Shown here in pieces: positions 47,704 to 57,299 of a DNA stretch of 64,000 nt (positions are counted from its first letter, which is position 1; every line of letters starts with the position of its first letter). Source of the DNA: Rhipidocladum racemiflorum (taxonomy: Eukaryota; Streptophyta; Magnoliopsida; Poales; Poaceae). Made by a program: the position numbers and the translations under genes. The stretch lies in NCBI GenBank assembly GCA_036346355.1, contig CM070569.1:45362276-45426275 (forward strand), in the 5' to 3' direction. The notes beneath the pieces are model-generated. The model was given only the letters and a program-made list of their open reading frames with translations. It made no database searches and was not told where the DNA came from.

Positions 47704-48163
47704 TGGATCAACAATACTGAGTTTGGAGAGGAAAAAGTTATGATAAGCTCTAGTCTGTGTCTTCGTGAAGAAATCTGCTAACTGGAGCTCTGAAGGCACA
47801 TACTGAAGAGCCACAACCCGATCCTGTACCTGTGACCTCATGTAAGAAGCATCAACACCAATGTGCTTGGTGAGTTCATGCTTCACTGGATCTCGAGCAA
47901 TGCTGATAGCCCCTGTACTGTCAGATAAAAGAGGAGTCGGTGTAGAAACAGAAACACCAAAATCCTCAAGTAACCATCGTAGCCAAGTAACCTCCGCTGT
48001 CAAAAGAGCCATAGCCCGCAACTCAGCCTCAAGACTAACGAAAGCTGGCATGCGCTTCTTAGTCTTCCAAGCAATGAGAGAACCACCAAGAAAAACACTG
48101 AAGCGAGAAAGAGACCGACGATCGAGTGATCACTAGCCCATGTAGCATCGAGTATGCCTGGAG
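47698..48163 (-). pseudogene. RNase H end of copia D pol
   Basis: 48,051-47,698 (minus) reads SLEAELRAMALLTAEVTWLR, LSDSTGAISIARDPVKHEL and ends LADFFTKTQ...IVDPP, the conserved copia RNase H end. It is one frame away from the RT ORF that stops at 48,164, so one or two indels separate them; the N-terminal RNase H residues (the usual ADWA-type region) fall in the broken stretch 48,052-48,163. Confidence 0.85.
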
Positions 48164-49666
48164 TCAGAAAGAGCCGGAGCGTGGAAAGAAAAGATGGCGA
48201 GAGATGGTTCCACGAAGATATCGTAGAACACGAAGAAGATGACTATAGTGAAGCTGAGTGGGAGCAGAAACGAACTGACTCAGGATATGAACTGGATGAG
48301 AAATGTCAGGACGAGTGACACCAAGGTAAACAAGACTCCCAACAAGATGGCGATAGCGAGTAGGATCCTCAAGAGGTTCACCATCAGTAGGTCGAAGGTG
48401 AACATTGAGCTCCATGGGAGTCTCGGCTATACGCTCATCAGTGAGAGAGGCACGATCAAGAAGATCCTGGATATACTTCTCTTGGGAGAGAAAGAAGCCC
48501 TCAGAGGTGGAAGAAACCTCTATCCCAAGAAAGTATCGGAGAGAACCAAGATCGGACATGAGAAACTGTTCACTGAGACGGGCCTTTACAAAAGCAATAT
48601 ACTGAGAATCATCGCCAGTAATGATCATGTCATCAACATACAGAAGAAGAAGAGTCCGACCACGAGAAGAGGTGTGAACAAAGAGCGCAGGATCATGAGC
48701 ACTGGCAGAAAAACCAGCGGCAGTGATCACAGAAGAAAAACGCTCAAACCAAGCACGAGGGGCTTGCTTGAGCCCATAAAGAGAGCGACGAAGCCGACAA
48801 ACCATGCCCTCAGGAACAGAATACCCCGGTGGTGGCTGCATATAGACCTCCTCGTGCAGCTCACCATTAAGAAAGGCATTCTTGACATCAAGCTGAGAGA
48901 TGGACCACTCTCGAACAGAAGCAACAGCAAGAAGAGTGCGAACAGTGGTCATGTGAGCCACAGGAGCAAAGGTCTCATCATAATCACGACCATGCTCCTG
49001 CTGAAAACCACGCGCCACAAGACGAGCCTTGTAGCGCTCAAGAGAACCATCAGAGCGAGTCTTAATCTTATAGACCCACTTGCAAGTAATAGGACGAACA
49101 CGTGGAGGAAGTGGAACAAGATCCCACGTGCCAGTGCGCTCAAGGGCAGCAATCTCCTCCGCCATCGCATGCTGCCATTCCTGATGAATAATAGCATCAC
49201 GGTAAGAAGTCGGCTCGGCCAGAGCTGCACCAACAAAAGCAAAACGCTCAGGAGGCCGAATAGACTGTCGATCGCGAAGAGCATAACGAGGAGGAGACAC
49301 TGAAGAAGATGGCTCATCAGAAGAAGAAGATGGCACATCAGAAGAGTCCTCAGCTGGCGGACGACGAGTGTAGTGGAGAGGATTGGGAGAAACAACATCT
49401 GAAGAGACCTGTGTAGGGGAGGACGGTGGTGAAGAAACCGGAGATAACGGAGACGCCGATCGTGAAGGAAAAGTGACAACTGGAGTGTCAGGAAAAGTCA
49501 GAAAAGACAGGGGCTCAACAAGGGAAGTAGGAGAGGAAGAAGAACGAGGGTAGAAGGGACGAGACTCATCAAAAGCGACATCTCGTGAGACCCGTATCCG
49601 TCGGCCAACAGGATCCCAACAACGATATCCCTTATGCTCAAGATCGTATCCTAAAAACACACTCAA
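48164..49666 (-). CDS. Reverse transcriptase ORF of copia D (500 codons)
   Basis: The frame opens within the integrase C-terminus (FLGYDLEHKGYRCWDP, about residues 4-19), passes a Ser/Pro-rich linker (about 30-135), then encodes the copia RT domain (about 165-410). KWVYKIKTRSDGSLERYKA, LDVKNAFLNGELHEEVYMQ and the catalytic LLLLYVDDMIITGDD are visible, followed by the connection to RNase H (GSLVYLGVTRPDISH). The ATG is simply the first in frame; in the intact element this would be part of one gag-pol protein. It copies element RNA into cDNA in cytoplasmic particles. Broken from neighbours by a frameshift at each end. Confidence 0.92.
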   Translation of the reverse strand: MSVFLGYDLEHKGYRCWDPVGRRIRVSRDVAFDESRPFYPRSSSSPTSLVEPLSFLTFPDTPVVTFPSRSASPLSPVSSPPSSPTQVSSDVVSPNPLHYTRRPPAEDSSDVPSSSSDEPSSSVSPPRYALRDRQSIRPPERFAFVGAALAEPTSYRDAIIHQEWQHAMAEEIAALERTGTWDLVPLPPRVRPITCKWVYKIKTRSDGSLERYKARLVARGFQQEHGRDYDETFAPVAHMTTVRTLLAVASVREWSISQLDVKNAFLNGELHEEVYMQPPPGYSVPEGMVCRLRRSLYGLKQAPRAWFERFSSVITAAGFSASAHDPALFVHTSSRGRTLLLLYVDDMIITGDDSQYIAFVKARLSEQFLMSDLGSLRYFLGIEVSSTSEGFFLSQEKYIQDLLDRASLTDERIAETPMELNVHLRPTDGEPLEDPTRYRHLVGSLVYLGVTRPDISHPVHILSQFVSAPTQLHYSHLLRVLRYLRGTISRHLFFPRSGSF

Positions 49667-49823
49667 CAGACTGAGCAGTCAGCTTGGTGCGTTCACGAGG
49701 TGCAAGAAGAACATAGCACACACACCCAAACAGACGAAGTCCGGAATAATCAGGAGGCATGCCACAAAGACGCTCAACTGGAATCCCACCCTTCAGAGCA
49801 GAAGAAGGTTGGATATTGGTCAA
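49638..49823 (-). pseudogene. Integrase C-terminal bridge of copia D
   Basis: A third frame carries PVERLCGMPPDYSGLRLFGC, the conserved copia segment between integrase core and linker. It overlaps both flanking ORFs, which places one indel near 49,820 and another near 49,645-49,660. Only about two short indels therefore separate this element from a continuous pol. Confidence 0.8.
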
Positions 49824-51334
49824 GTAGGTAGCGATGAAACGGCCTCGGCCAGTGTATGAGGTGGAACAGCGGAAGCAAGCATAAGAGCGCGAGCTGTCTC
49901 AAGAAGATGACGATGCTTACGCTCAGCTACACCATTCTGAGCATGAGCACCAGGACAAGAAAACTGAGAAAGAGTGCCCTGTGTAGCAAGAAAAGCTCGA
50001 AGGGCTGCTGACAGATACTCTCCTGCCGAGTCAGCACGAAGAACACGAATAGGAGAATCAAACTGAGTACGAATCATGGTGGCAAAAGTTTTATAGATGG
50101 ATAAAACCTCACTTCGAGAGGACATAAAATATATCCAAGTGTGGCGAGAGAAATCATCTATAAAAAGAATATAATATCGATGACCCCCTTTTGAAACAAA
50201 AGGAGCCGGACCCCAAACATCAGAATGAACGAGATCAAAAGGACGCTGTGATATAGAATCACTAGAATGGTAGGGGAGTTGTAGCTGTTTGCCAAGCTTA
50301 CAACCCATACAATGTAACGAGGCATCACCTGACACAGAGCCTAGAAGCCCACGACGAACCAAGGAAGAAAGACGTGAACCACAAAGATGGCCCAAACGGT
50401 GATGCCACTGAGCAAAAGTCCCGGTAGAAGAAGCAACGGATGCGGAAGCAGTCGAGGAAGCAGAGAGACTGGTAGATGCAGCGGAAGGTAGATGAAGCCA
50501 GTCAAGCTCCCAAAGACGCTGAGAGTCATGGCGACGAGGGCCAATCCCAACTATAGCCCCCGTGCGGCGATCCTGAACACAACAAGAGTCAGAATCAAGA
50601 ATAACCCGACAACCATGATCAGTAAGTTGGCCAGCGGATATGAGCTGCATGGTTAGTTTGGGAACATAAGAAACAGCAGGAACATGAAAGGAAGACGACA
50701 AAAGATTGCCTCGTCCTGCAACAGAAAGAGAAGTACCATCTGCAGTCTGCACAGTGGTAGGAGCAACAAGAGGACTAATGGAATGTAGACTTGTGGGATC
50801 TGATGTCATATGAAAAGAAGCTCCAGAATCAAGAATCCATGGTGTGATACCTGATGAGGAAGGTGGTCTCTCACTGGAAGACTGAGTAGCAGAACTAGCC
50901 GAACCTGTCTGTGTAGAGGAAGCCATGCGACGCAGTAGCATAAGGATCTCCTGAGTGGAGTCAGAACCAACAGGAGTTTGCTGTGAGGAAACGCCTAAAC
51001 CTCCATTGCTCCTAGAAGGACGACCACTTCGACGAGCAAGAATCTTCTTCTTCCGGTAGCAAAAGTGCTCCACATGGCCATTTTTGCCGCAGTAGGTGCA
51101 GTGAAGACATCCGCACCCAGTAGCAAAAACTGGAGTAGGCGCCGGCGGCGGCGGAGTAGAGCGAGGCACCGCCAAGACTGAGGGAGACGCCAGTAGACCC
51201 GCGTCATAAAGACGAGTCTCATCAGACGAGTCTCCATTAACGATAACTGAGCATCGAGGAACAAAAACAGTCTCTAAAGAAGAACCTGCAAAAGAAAACA
51301 TTTTTTTTTTTTTGGAATCTGAAACTTTATGCAA
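49820..51334 (-). CDS. Zinc knuckle, protease and integrase ORF of copia D (504 codons)
   Basis: A CCHC zinc knuckle CTYCGKNGHVEHFC (residues about 79-92) belongs to the gag end. The retroviral-type aspartic protease site is ILDSGASFHMT (about 168-178). The integrase zinc-binding part is WHHRLGHL...CMGCKLGK (about 310-350), and the catalytic core has LVHSDVWGP, FIDDFSRHTWIYFM and ADSAGEYLS (usually DNGGEY). These cleave the polyprotein and insert cDNA. Upstream of residue 1 no gag core is seen. The start is the first ATG next to an A-run and may not be the original start. Confidence 0.9.
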   Translation of the reverse strand: MHKVSDSKKKKMFSFAGSSLETVFVPRCSVIVNGDSSDETRLYDAGLLASPSVLAVPRSTPPPPAPTPVFATGCGCLHCTYCGKNGHVEHFCYRKKKILARRSGRPSRSNGGLGVSSQQTPVGSDSTQEILMLLRRMASSTQTGSASSATQSSSERPPSSSGITPWILDSGASFHMTSDPTSLHSISPLVAPTTVQTADGTSLSVAGRGNLLSSSFHVPAVSYVPKLTMQLISAGQLTDHGCRVILDSDSCCVQDRRTGAIVGIGPRRHDSQRLWELDWLHLPSAASTSLSASSTASASVASSTGTFAQWHHRLGHLCGSRLSSLVRRGLLGSVSGDASLHCMGCKLGKQLQLPYHSSDSISQRPFDLVHSDVWGPAPFVSKGGHRYYILFIDDFSRHTWIYFMSSRSEVLSIYKTFATMIRTQFDSPIRVLRADSAGEYLSAALRAFLATQGTLSQFSCPGAHAQNGVAERKHRHLLETARALMLASAVPPHTLAEAVSSLPT

Positions 51335-52246
51335 AGAGCACTAGCACTGGAGTTTCAGATCTGTGGATGAGAACCAGCAACGTTCATCACGTGAGCCTTC
51401 GCTTAAACGCGTCCATCACGTGAGCCTTTTCACGAAGACACGGACGTGAACAAGCTCCTCGCACGGACGTGAACCATGAAGGAATTTCTTCTTGAGCTTG
51501 GAGTCCAGTTGGACGTCTTGGCAGGCGCACGCTACCCGGCGACGGCCTGGCGAAAGCTTCGGCGAGCCCGCGACGCGGCGTCCGCTTGGACACGAACCGG
51601 CGAGGCGCACGGCGGCGGCCGGGCTGAAGATGCAGCGGCCGCGGAGCGAGTGCAAGACGGCGGCCGAGCTTGGCGTCGTTGATAGGAGGCCGATTCGGAC
51701 ACAAGCCGACGGGACGCACTGCGTCGGCCGTCAGACAGAAGCCGGCGGGGCGTACTGCGTCGGCCGGGCTGAAGATGCAGGGGCCGGACTGGAGAGGCTT
51801 CAACAAGTCTTCCAACCGATCGGCGCAGATTCTTCACGAGCGTGTGGAGACGAGCTCGGCGATAGACGAAGCGCTCGGATGCGGAAGATGGCGTGGAACC
51901 GAGGCGATGCAGGCCCGAGGCAGCGCGCACAGACAGGGCGCCGAGAGGCGGCGCGTTGGCGTCGTCGTTCCGACGGGCGAGTCGATCCGGCGGCCGGGCT
52001 TGGCGTCGTTGATCGGACACGATCCGGCGGCCAGGCTGAAGATAGATGAAGACGTCGCAACGGGAGGCAATGTGGGCGAAGAAAAGCCGATAGGAAACGG
52101 CTGGGAACCGACAGCCGATCTACAGCAGCCTCTCGTGATGACAGCGACGCTGGCGGCGATGCGATCTGGTGAAGAGGCGTTCCAGAGAAAAAGGATGGCG
52201 GAGCGCAAGTGCCACGCTCGTAAGAAAATACCCTAACCCTAATTTA
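51335..52246 (-). other. GC-rich leader of copia D lacking recognisable gag
   Basis: Between primer site and zinc-knuckle ORF lies about 0.9 kb of GC-rich sequence. Related blocks with ggccgggctgaagatgcag recur near 51,619 and 51,760, and a variant ggccaggctgaagat lies near 52,029. Phrases like gcttggcgtcgttgat recur near 51,668 and 51,999. No gag domain was recognised on either strand, so gag was deleted or replaced by repeated, possibly captured, sequence. Confidence 0.6.
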
Positions 52247-52259
52247 GGCTCTGATACCA
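52247..52259 (-). other. Primer binding site of copia D
   Basis: The minus strand reads TGGTATCAGAGCC with no spacer after the 5' LTR, a full match to the initiator tRNA-Met primer. Confidence 0.9.
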
Positions 52260-52387
52260 TGTTATGAATAGCACTTGTATTCATCATGAGGCCAATGGGC
52301 CAATATATATGCATGTACATGAGGGTATAAAGGGAAAGCCTATATTAGGCAATATCTATACAAGGAATAACAGGATACTGTCTAACA
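52260..52387 (-). repeat. 5' LTR of copia element D
   Basis: 128 bp; partner of 47,557-47,684 with one mismatch. It is followed by the target duplicate GTATC. Confidence 0.95.
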
Positions 52388-52395
52388 GTATCTAC

Positions 52396-52961
52396 CTGGC
52401 ATCACCCAACGTATTTCCTGCTTTCATAGTATAGCTTTGGCGTGTGCGAAGTAAATTCAAGTCAGAATCTGTTCAGTTGAAGAGTTTGAGATGAAAGAGA
52501 ACTCATTATTGTTTTCTGCAGTGGAGGCATAGCTCAAGAACACAGATACATAAGAGAACTCATTCTTGTTTTATGCAGTGGATCCATAGCTCAAGATCAC
52601 AGATACATGAATACGGGTGGCTATAGATGAACTAACTGGTGCAGCTTCCATGACTGTAGCCACCAATTTATCAAGCCGATTGAGATCCACCTTCATTCCT
52701 AATTTCCTCAGCTTGCTGCTTGTGTTATCCATCGCAACATGTACAAACACTATATCGAATTCAGCCGCATCCTGGACATTCCCCTCTGAAAATCCCAGCA
52801 AACCAACCGCTCGGCTGATTATTCCAACGTCCCTAGAAACACCGGATGATCCAGATTGTGTGATGAAATCTTCAGTTTGGAAAACACGGAAACCAAGATT
52901 CAACGTGAAGGAACTAACATGGGGGTAATTGGTGACCATAGCAGCTCTCAGCCCCATAAAC
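52396..52961 (-). CDS. Host gene exon 3 (566 bp), damaged
   Basis: The acceptor ATTTTCAG precedes 52,961. The reading starts G TTT ATG (phase from exon 2) and runs through TLNLGFRVFQTEDFI, GLLGFSEGNVQDAAEFDIV and RIHVSVILSYGSTA. A 57-bp in-frame tandem duplication follows (about 52,453-52,588): the first copy has TAA, the second GAA at the same codon. After EFSFISNSSTE the frame shifts by one base to SDLNLLRTRQSYTMKAGNTL. The exon ends GATGCCAG and the donor GTAGATAC follows, with copia D inserted right after these 8 bases. TAA and the frameshift make it non-functional as read. Confidence 0.75.
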
Positions 52962-53214
52962 CTGAAAATTTCAGTGCCATGGCAGCAAGTCAGTCATCAC
53001 ACAGGTCACAATGGACTCTTAACATTAATCAAAGAAGAAATCACACACATCTGATCCAACCTAGCTTGGGAACTATTAGTTCTAGTGGATCCACTTGGGC
53101 AGTTTCTTGATTAGTTTCCACATTCCAGCGTGTAAGAAATACAAGCAGCGTTATATAGTTAAAATTCTCGCACAATTCTTCGTCTTTGATGCAAACCGGG
53201 AATTAGGATATCAC

Positions 53215-53300
53215 CTTTGCAGGTTAGAGAACATCGTAGTAGTACACGTCGAGCAGCTGCGCTAGCTCAAGAATCGTTTTGCTATTATTCTCTTCTCCAC
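53215..53300 (-). CDS. Host gene exon 2 (86 bp)
   Basis: The acceptor TCGACCTAG precedes 53,300 and the donor GTGATATCC follows 53,215. Read from exon 1 it gives SKTILELAQLLDVYYYDVL, then TAA; shifting frame there gives SNLQR that leads in phase into FMGLRAAM of exon 3. A loss of about two bases in CTCTAACC would explain this. Exon boundaries rest on phase and splice signals only. Confidence 0.6.
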
Positions 53301-53373
53301 CTAGGTCGAGTAAAGACGGAAATTTTTTCAATTGGAGGAGAAAGAATCAAAGAACTCAGCAGCGAGTAGTAAC

Positions 53374-54048
53374 AGATGGAGGGGGAGAGGTGTGCTGGAT
53401 TAGTACCGTTGGCAGGAGGGGGTTGGAGGGAGAGGAATCCACACGAGGCGAGGGAGGCGAAGGCGTCTAGGTGGTTCCCTCCGCCGCTGCCGGCAGAGGC
53501 TGGAGGGAGCAGTGGGCGTGGTCGGCGGTGTAGAGCACGCAGCGCGCTGTTAGCCCGACCGCCACACGCGTCCAGATCTCAGGTCAGGCCCAACCCGAGC
53601 AGCGAGCCAAGGTCTCTTGGACCATCTCCCCCCAAAAAGCTAGCTCATTGAGGATAAACCATGCTCAAACCCTCTCCACAACCAATGTGGGACTATTCCA
53701 ACAATCTCCACCTCACACATTGGGCCGAGATTATCTAGGAACCACCTGGGCCACCCCTGGGCTCCCCGGGCGACATCTGGACCCCTTGGGCTCCCCGGGC
53801 GACACCTGGGCTCCCCCTGGGCCACCCGTAAGCTCCGATACCACTTGTTAGCCGGACCGCCACACCTAGCGCGTCCGGATCCCAGGTCAGGCCCAATCCG
53901 AACAGCGGGCCAAGGTCTCTTAGACCATCTCCCCCAAAAAAACTAGCTCATTGAGGAGGTGCTCCCTCACCCTTATAAACCATGCTCAAACCCTCTCCAC
54001 AACCAATGTGGGACTATTCCAACACGCGCAGCTCAATTTGTCTGCCAT
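53374..54048 (-). CDS. Host gene exon 1 with start codon, split by a TRIM
   Basis: ATG at 54,048-54,046 starts MADKLSCAL. The TRIM at 53,548-54,024 interrupts the frame. Removing it and one CGCGC copy leaves an open frame through NHLDAFASLASCGFLSLQPP and PAHLSPSIC to the proposed donor GTTACT at 53,373. An 82-codon-like Pro/Ser-rich N-terminus is typical of plant genes. The intervening intron of 73 bp (53,373-53,301) is short but within the plant range. The preserved frame argues that the gene was intact when the TRIM arrived. Confidence 0.65.
53548..53703 (-). repeat. 3' LTR of TRIM
   Basis: 156 bp. It lacks a block of about 20 bases (gtgctccctcacccttat region) present in the other LTR. Confidence 0.9.
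53846..54024 (-). repeat. 5' LTR of TRIM
   Basis: A 179-bp partner of 53,548-53,703, followed by the target duplicate CGCGC. Confidence 0.9.
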
Positions 54049-54272
54049 TGCAGCGCTGTGCACACACACCTCTCCTCTCTCGTTCGTCTCCCTCCACCTT
54101 CTTTACTCGAGGGCTCCGCAAGAAGAATCGAAGGGACCGACGAAGAGACGCGGAGACGAGCGGAGGACGGAGCAACGGAGGCGGAGCGGAGCGACCGAAG
54201 ACAAAGAAATGGAGAGCGGCAGAAGCTTCGTGAGTACGCGCATGCGTCGAGCGAGAGAGCGACGAAGCGGAA

Positions 54273-57259
54273 TGTGACGGCCCGCCTTTTTAGGGGCAGA
54301 TCCGTACGCCTCGACAGCTACCCAGGATGATTAGCTGCCAGGAACCAAGCATATTATTGCCAGGCAAAAGTCAAATTCCAACATTTTTATTCAATATAAG
54401 GCCTAACGGCCAGGGTTTTCTGAAGAGGCGCGGCAGGCCCGAATAACTTACAAGCAAAACACCGCACAGCAGGCCTCGAGCAAAAGACTAAGACCTCAAA
54501 ACCAAATTGCCATCTACGCACTCGAACGCCTCGGCTTCTTCATACTACGAGAGGGGGTCGGGGTTGCAAGGGTGAGTACGGAGTACTCAACAAGTCGCAT
54601 CTGAAAACACCGAATATTACATGCAAGGGTGTAGCACAATATTGGCACAAGGTTAAAGTATTTGTGGATGCGCTTTATTTGTCATATCATTTTCCATTTT
54701 AAAACACAATCCATAATAATAGTAATCCAGGGGGGTTCCATTCACAAAGTCATCACCATTAAACCACATCACCATTATACCACATTCTCAAAACATGCAC
54801 CAAGATCTACTTGAGCTAGGTTACGGGATTCACCCCAATTAAACTTAGCTTCATTTACCTAAGCAGCGTATTCGAATACCATTTATTCACTCTGCAGAGG
54901 TGTTCACTTTACCCACAAGATTCCACGATCGTTAATGCCAACTCGAGTTTAACACGCAACTTAAATGCGTATACGGATCGAGGTTATCATAGCTTCGTTG
55001 GACATTTCCTCTTGATCCCTATCCCAGAGAGTTTTGCTCCACATTATCCCGGGTCCCCACTTGGCCAGTGTGGAGTGCTTGGTCCCGCCATCTTGTGGCA
55101 CCTACCGCTTGTGAACCCGAAATGCCACAGCTTCTCGTGCACACTTTCGTTTCACTCCCATAATCATTGGACCATCTCCCACACCTGGGAAGGTAACCTG
55201 CTCCTATAGGTATTCCGAGGGAAAGTACAATGTACCGAGCTATGTTGAGTCAAGCCAACGAAGTTGACCGCCCAACTTTGTGGTTGAACGAGTTCTTAAG
55301 TTATTTACTTTGCTCAAGGGGATTATTATCCTTATATTGCCAAAGACCAAGCCTTTTTCCGATCCACAACCCCTTCCAGATCCGCGGTACCGCCACCGAC
55401 AAACCCAAGGCATCAATCATCGGTAGGGATTGGAACTCATCCACTCCGGATTTATCCAGTCGCCCCCAAACCGTAGCACTTTTCCAAATGCAGACCGAAC
55501 CAAACGTTCGCAATTTTCATTTCCATTATCAAAAGCATTTGACTAAACTAACAGGATAATAATAATTAATACAGAATATTAAGTAACCTAAGGTTACAAG
55601 GATATAATTAGGTTCAATATTTTTCAAGGAAGTCTCATGAGCAAATTGGCATTAACTAAGTATCATGTCATTCGAACATACTAGATTTGTGATATTTCAA
55701 CATACAGTAAAGTAATGCGGTAGAAAATAATAATTAACTATAATAAGGCATGAATAGGTTCAACATGTTCAAAGGTGTACGGCTTGCCTTGCGAGGCGGA
55801 AGGGTTCCCTAGTTCCGAGTTGGTGCAGTCGAGCTCGGCTTCACGCGGATCCGGCTCCTGTTCCAAGTACTGCTCCTGCTCCTGATCCGTGAGTTGGTAC
55901 TGCTCGGTCGTCGGTTCTATCGTAAACAAACACCATAAGATAAACAATAAACAATAAATAACGCAAAAAGAAAGAAGAGAAAAGAAAAGAGAAAAACTGG
56001 GAGAGAGAATAGCCGGAAATGGGTCGAAGGGCATTTTGGGAATTTTTGGATCTTGGTTTGGCTGAACGGAGGTCATTTTGGACTCGGTGGCTCGAGACGG
56101 TTCGAATATGTATTTTGGGCTATTTTTGGATTTTCCGATTTTTGGGTATTTTTGGGTATTTAAACGAATTAAAAGGAATTTGGAAACTAAAATCCAAAAT
56201 AGAAAAATGGAAAAAGTACTATTCACAATGGGCCGCGCTAAAATCGATCCGCCCAAGAACAAGCGCCACGGAGAGGAGGCTGCTGGCCGACCCAACTTCA
56301 CGGTCGAGCCACTGACATCTGACCGGGCAGACGGCGAGAGAGAGGAGTCACAGTGGAGTGGGTGGGGCGCGGAGAGAGGAGGAGGCGGCCCAGCGTGGGG
56401 CGAGGCGAGGAGTGAGAGGGAGTGGCGGGTGGGCCGGGTGCGGCGACACGGGAAAGCGGCCGGGCGGGCGCGAGGCCGAGGGGAACGCCGGAGGTGGGGA
56501 AGAAGCGGGGGATCTCGCGTTTTAGGGCACGGGGGGGCTTGGGACTTGGCTAAAAGGGAGAGGAGTTCACCCGGAGTTTAGGGCACCGCTCGGGGGAGTC
56601 CAAGCGGCGGCGGAACGAGCTGGCGGCGGCGTCCAGCCGGAGAGGAAGGAGGTGACTGCGTGGCGAGCTCGGGAGGGCACGGGAGTTCACGGTGGAGAGG
56701 GGAAACGAGAGAAGAGTGAGCGACGGACTCGGCGAGCATGGAGGCGAGGCCAATGGGGCTTTAAATAGCTGGGAGAGCGCGGGGGAGGTCGCCGGCTTCA
56801 TCATTTCGGCGGAGACCGAGTGGGCAGCGGCGATGGGACGAGGCAGGGCTTGGGGCTCAGGGCAGCGCAGGCAGCGACGCGAGGTGGAGTGCCCTAAGGG
56901 GCTAGGGCGGCGAGGGGATGGCGCAGCAGCGCTGCCATGGCAGTAGCTCACGGGTGGGAGACGTACAGTGGCAAGGCGCCACTGCGCGGGGGCGCTGGCG
57001 GCGAGGCGAAGGCGGTTTGAGCGGGGGCGTGGGCGCGCGAGGGAGGCAGCTGAGCGGGCGAGGCGCGATGGCAAGGAGAAGGCGTAAAAGCCGAAAGAGG
57101 AAAGCGTCCCAGCGCTAAAACTTTCCGAAAACGGCAAAGAGCCGTAATTCAATCAAACAATTCCAAATAAATTCGAAAAAAATCCAAAAAAATCAGGAAA
57201 AATCATAGAACGCAAATAAAGCCCAAATAAAACTAATTTGAAAATTTTGGGGTATTTCA
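54273..57259 (-). repeat. 3' LTR of second chromovirus
   Basis: 2,987 bp. It includes a GC-rich domain (56,250-57,110) and a minus-strand TATA-like TATTTAAAG at 56,759-56,767. Confidence 0.92.
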
Positions 57260-57299
57260 ACCTACCCCACTTAAAACAAATCTCGTCCCCGAGATTTAT

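Larger units (their letters stand above)
47557..52387 (-). mobile_element. Young Ty1/copia element D, 4.83 kb, minus strand
   Basis: Two 128-bp LTRs (47,557-47,684 and 52,260-52,387) differ at a single base. Target duplicates GTATC lie at 47,552-47,556 and 52,388-52,392. The primer site is perfect for initiator tRNA-Met, and a long G-run purine tract precedes the 3' LTR. Zinc knuckle, protease, integrase, RT and RNase H are present in two frames of about 500 codons plus a third short one. The usual gag N-terminal part is not recognisable; a GC-rich leader takes its place. It lies 8 bases after the splice donor of host exon 3. Confidence 0.95.
53548..54024 (-). mobile_element. TRIM retrotransposon, 477 bp, in host exon 1
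   Basis: Two short LTRs (53,548-53,703 and 53,846-54,024) start TGTTAGCC and end CCAACA. Target duplicates CGCGC lie at 53,543-53,547 and 54,025-54,029. The 142-bp interior has TGGTATCGGAGC (minus strand, 53,843-53,832), a tRNA-Met primer site two bases from the 5' LTR, and GTGAGGTGGAGAT as purine tract. No coding capacity, as usual for TRIMs. Sense strand is minus, same as the gene. Confidence 0.92.
33890..54048 (-). pseudogene. Host gene: conserved plant protein of unknown function, four exons, transposon-disrupted
   Basis: The only non-transposon gene recognised. Minus-strand exons: 54,048-53,374 (with a TRIM inside), 53,300-53,215, 52,961-52,396 and 33,980-33,890. Each border has GT-AG and the phases agree: exon 2 ends AG and exon 3 starts G TTT (Arg-Phe); exon 3 ends GCC AG and exon 4 starts G AAT (Arg-Asn). 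Motifs include NLGFRVFQTEDFI, RQSYTMKAGNTL and HHPMLLAQWQEGVTR, which I recognise only as an uncharacterised plant protein family; no symbol is given. The terminal exon is not seen. Damage: TRIM in exon 1, a likely frameshift at the end of exon 2, a TAA and a 1-bp loss in exon 3, an 18.4-kb intron 3, and a 9.3-kb element in the leader. Probably a pseudogene, unless the small lesions are consensus errors. Confidence 0.75.

Noticed and set aside
48239..49303. Open frame of 354 codons on the plus strand
   Set aside because: It lies antisense to the well-supported copia D reverse transcriptase ORF, has a Lys/Arg/Ser/Thr-rich low-information content and no domain; it is a shadow frame.
51387..51815. 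Possible gag ORF of copia D (142 codons, minus)
   Set aside because: It consists of repeated RPAGF/RPVGLC-like phrases from a GC-rich DNA repeat, with no gag core and no zinc-binding residues.
56550..57152. Open frame of 200 codons (minus) in an LTR
   Set aside because: It spans the LTR TATA box, is repeated in damaged form in the other LTR and is Ser/Pro/Ala/Arg-rich as expected of GC-rich non-coding DNA.
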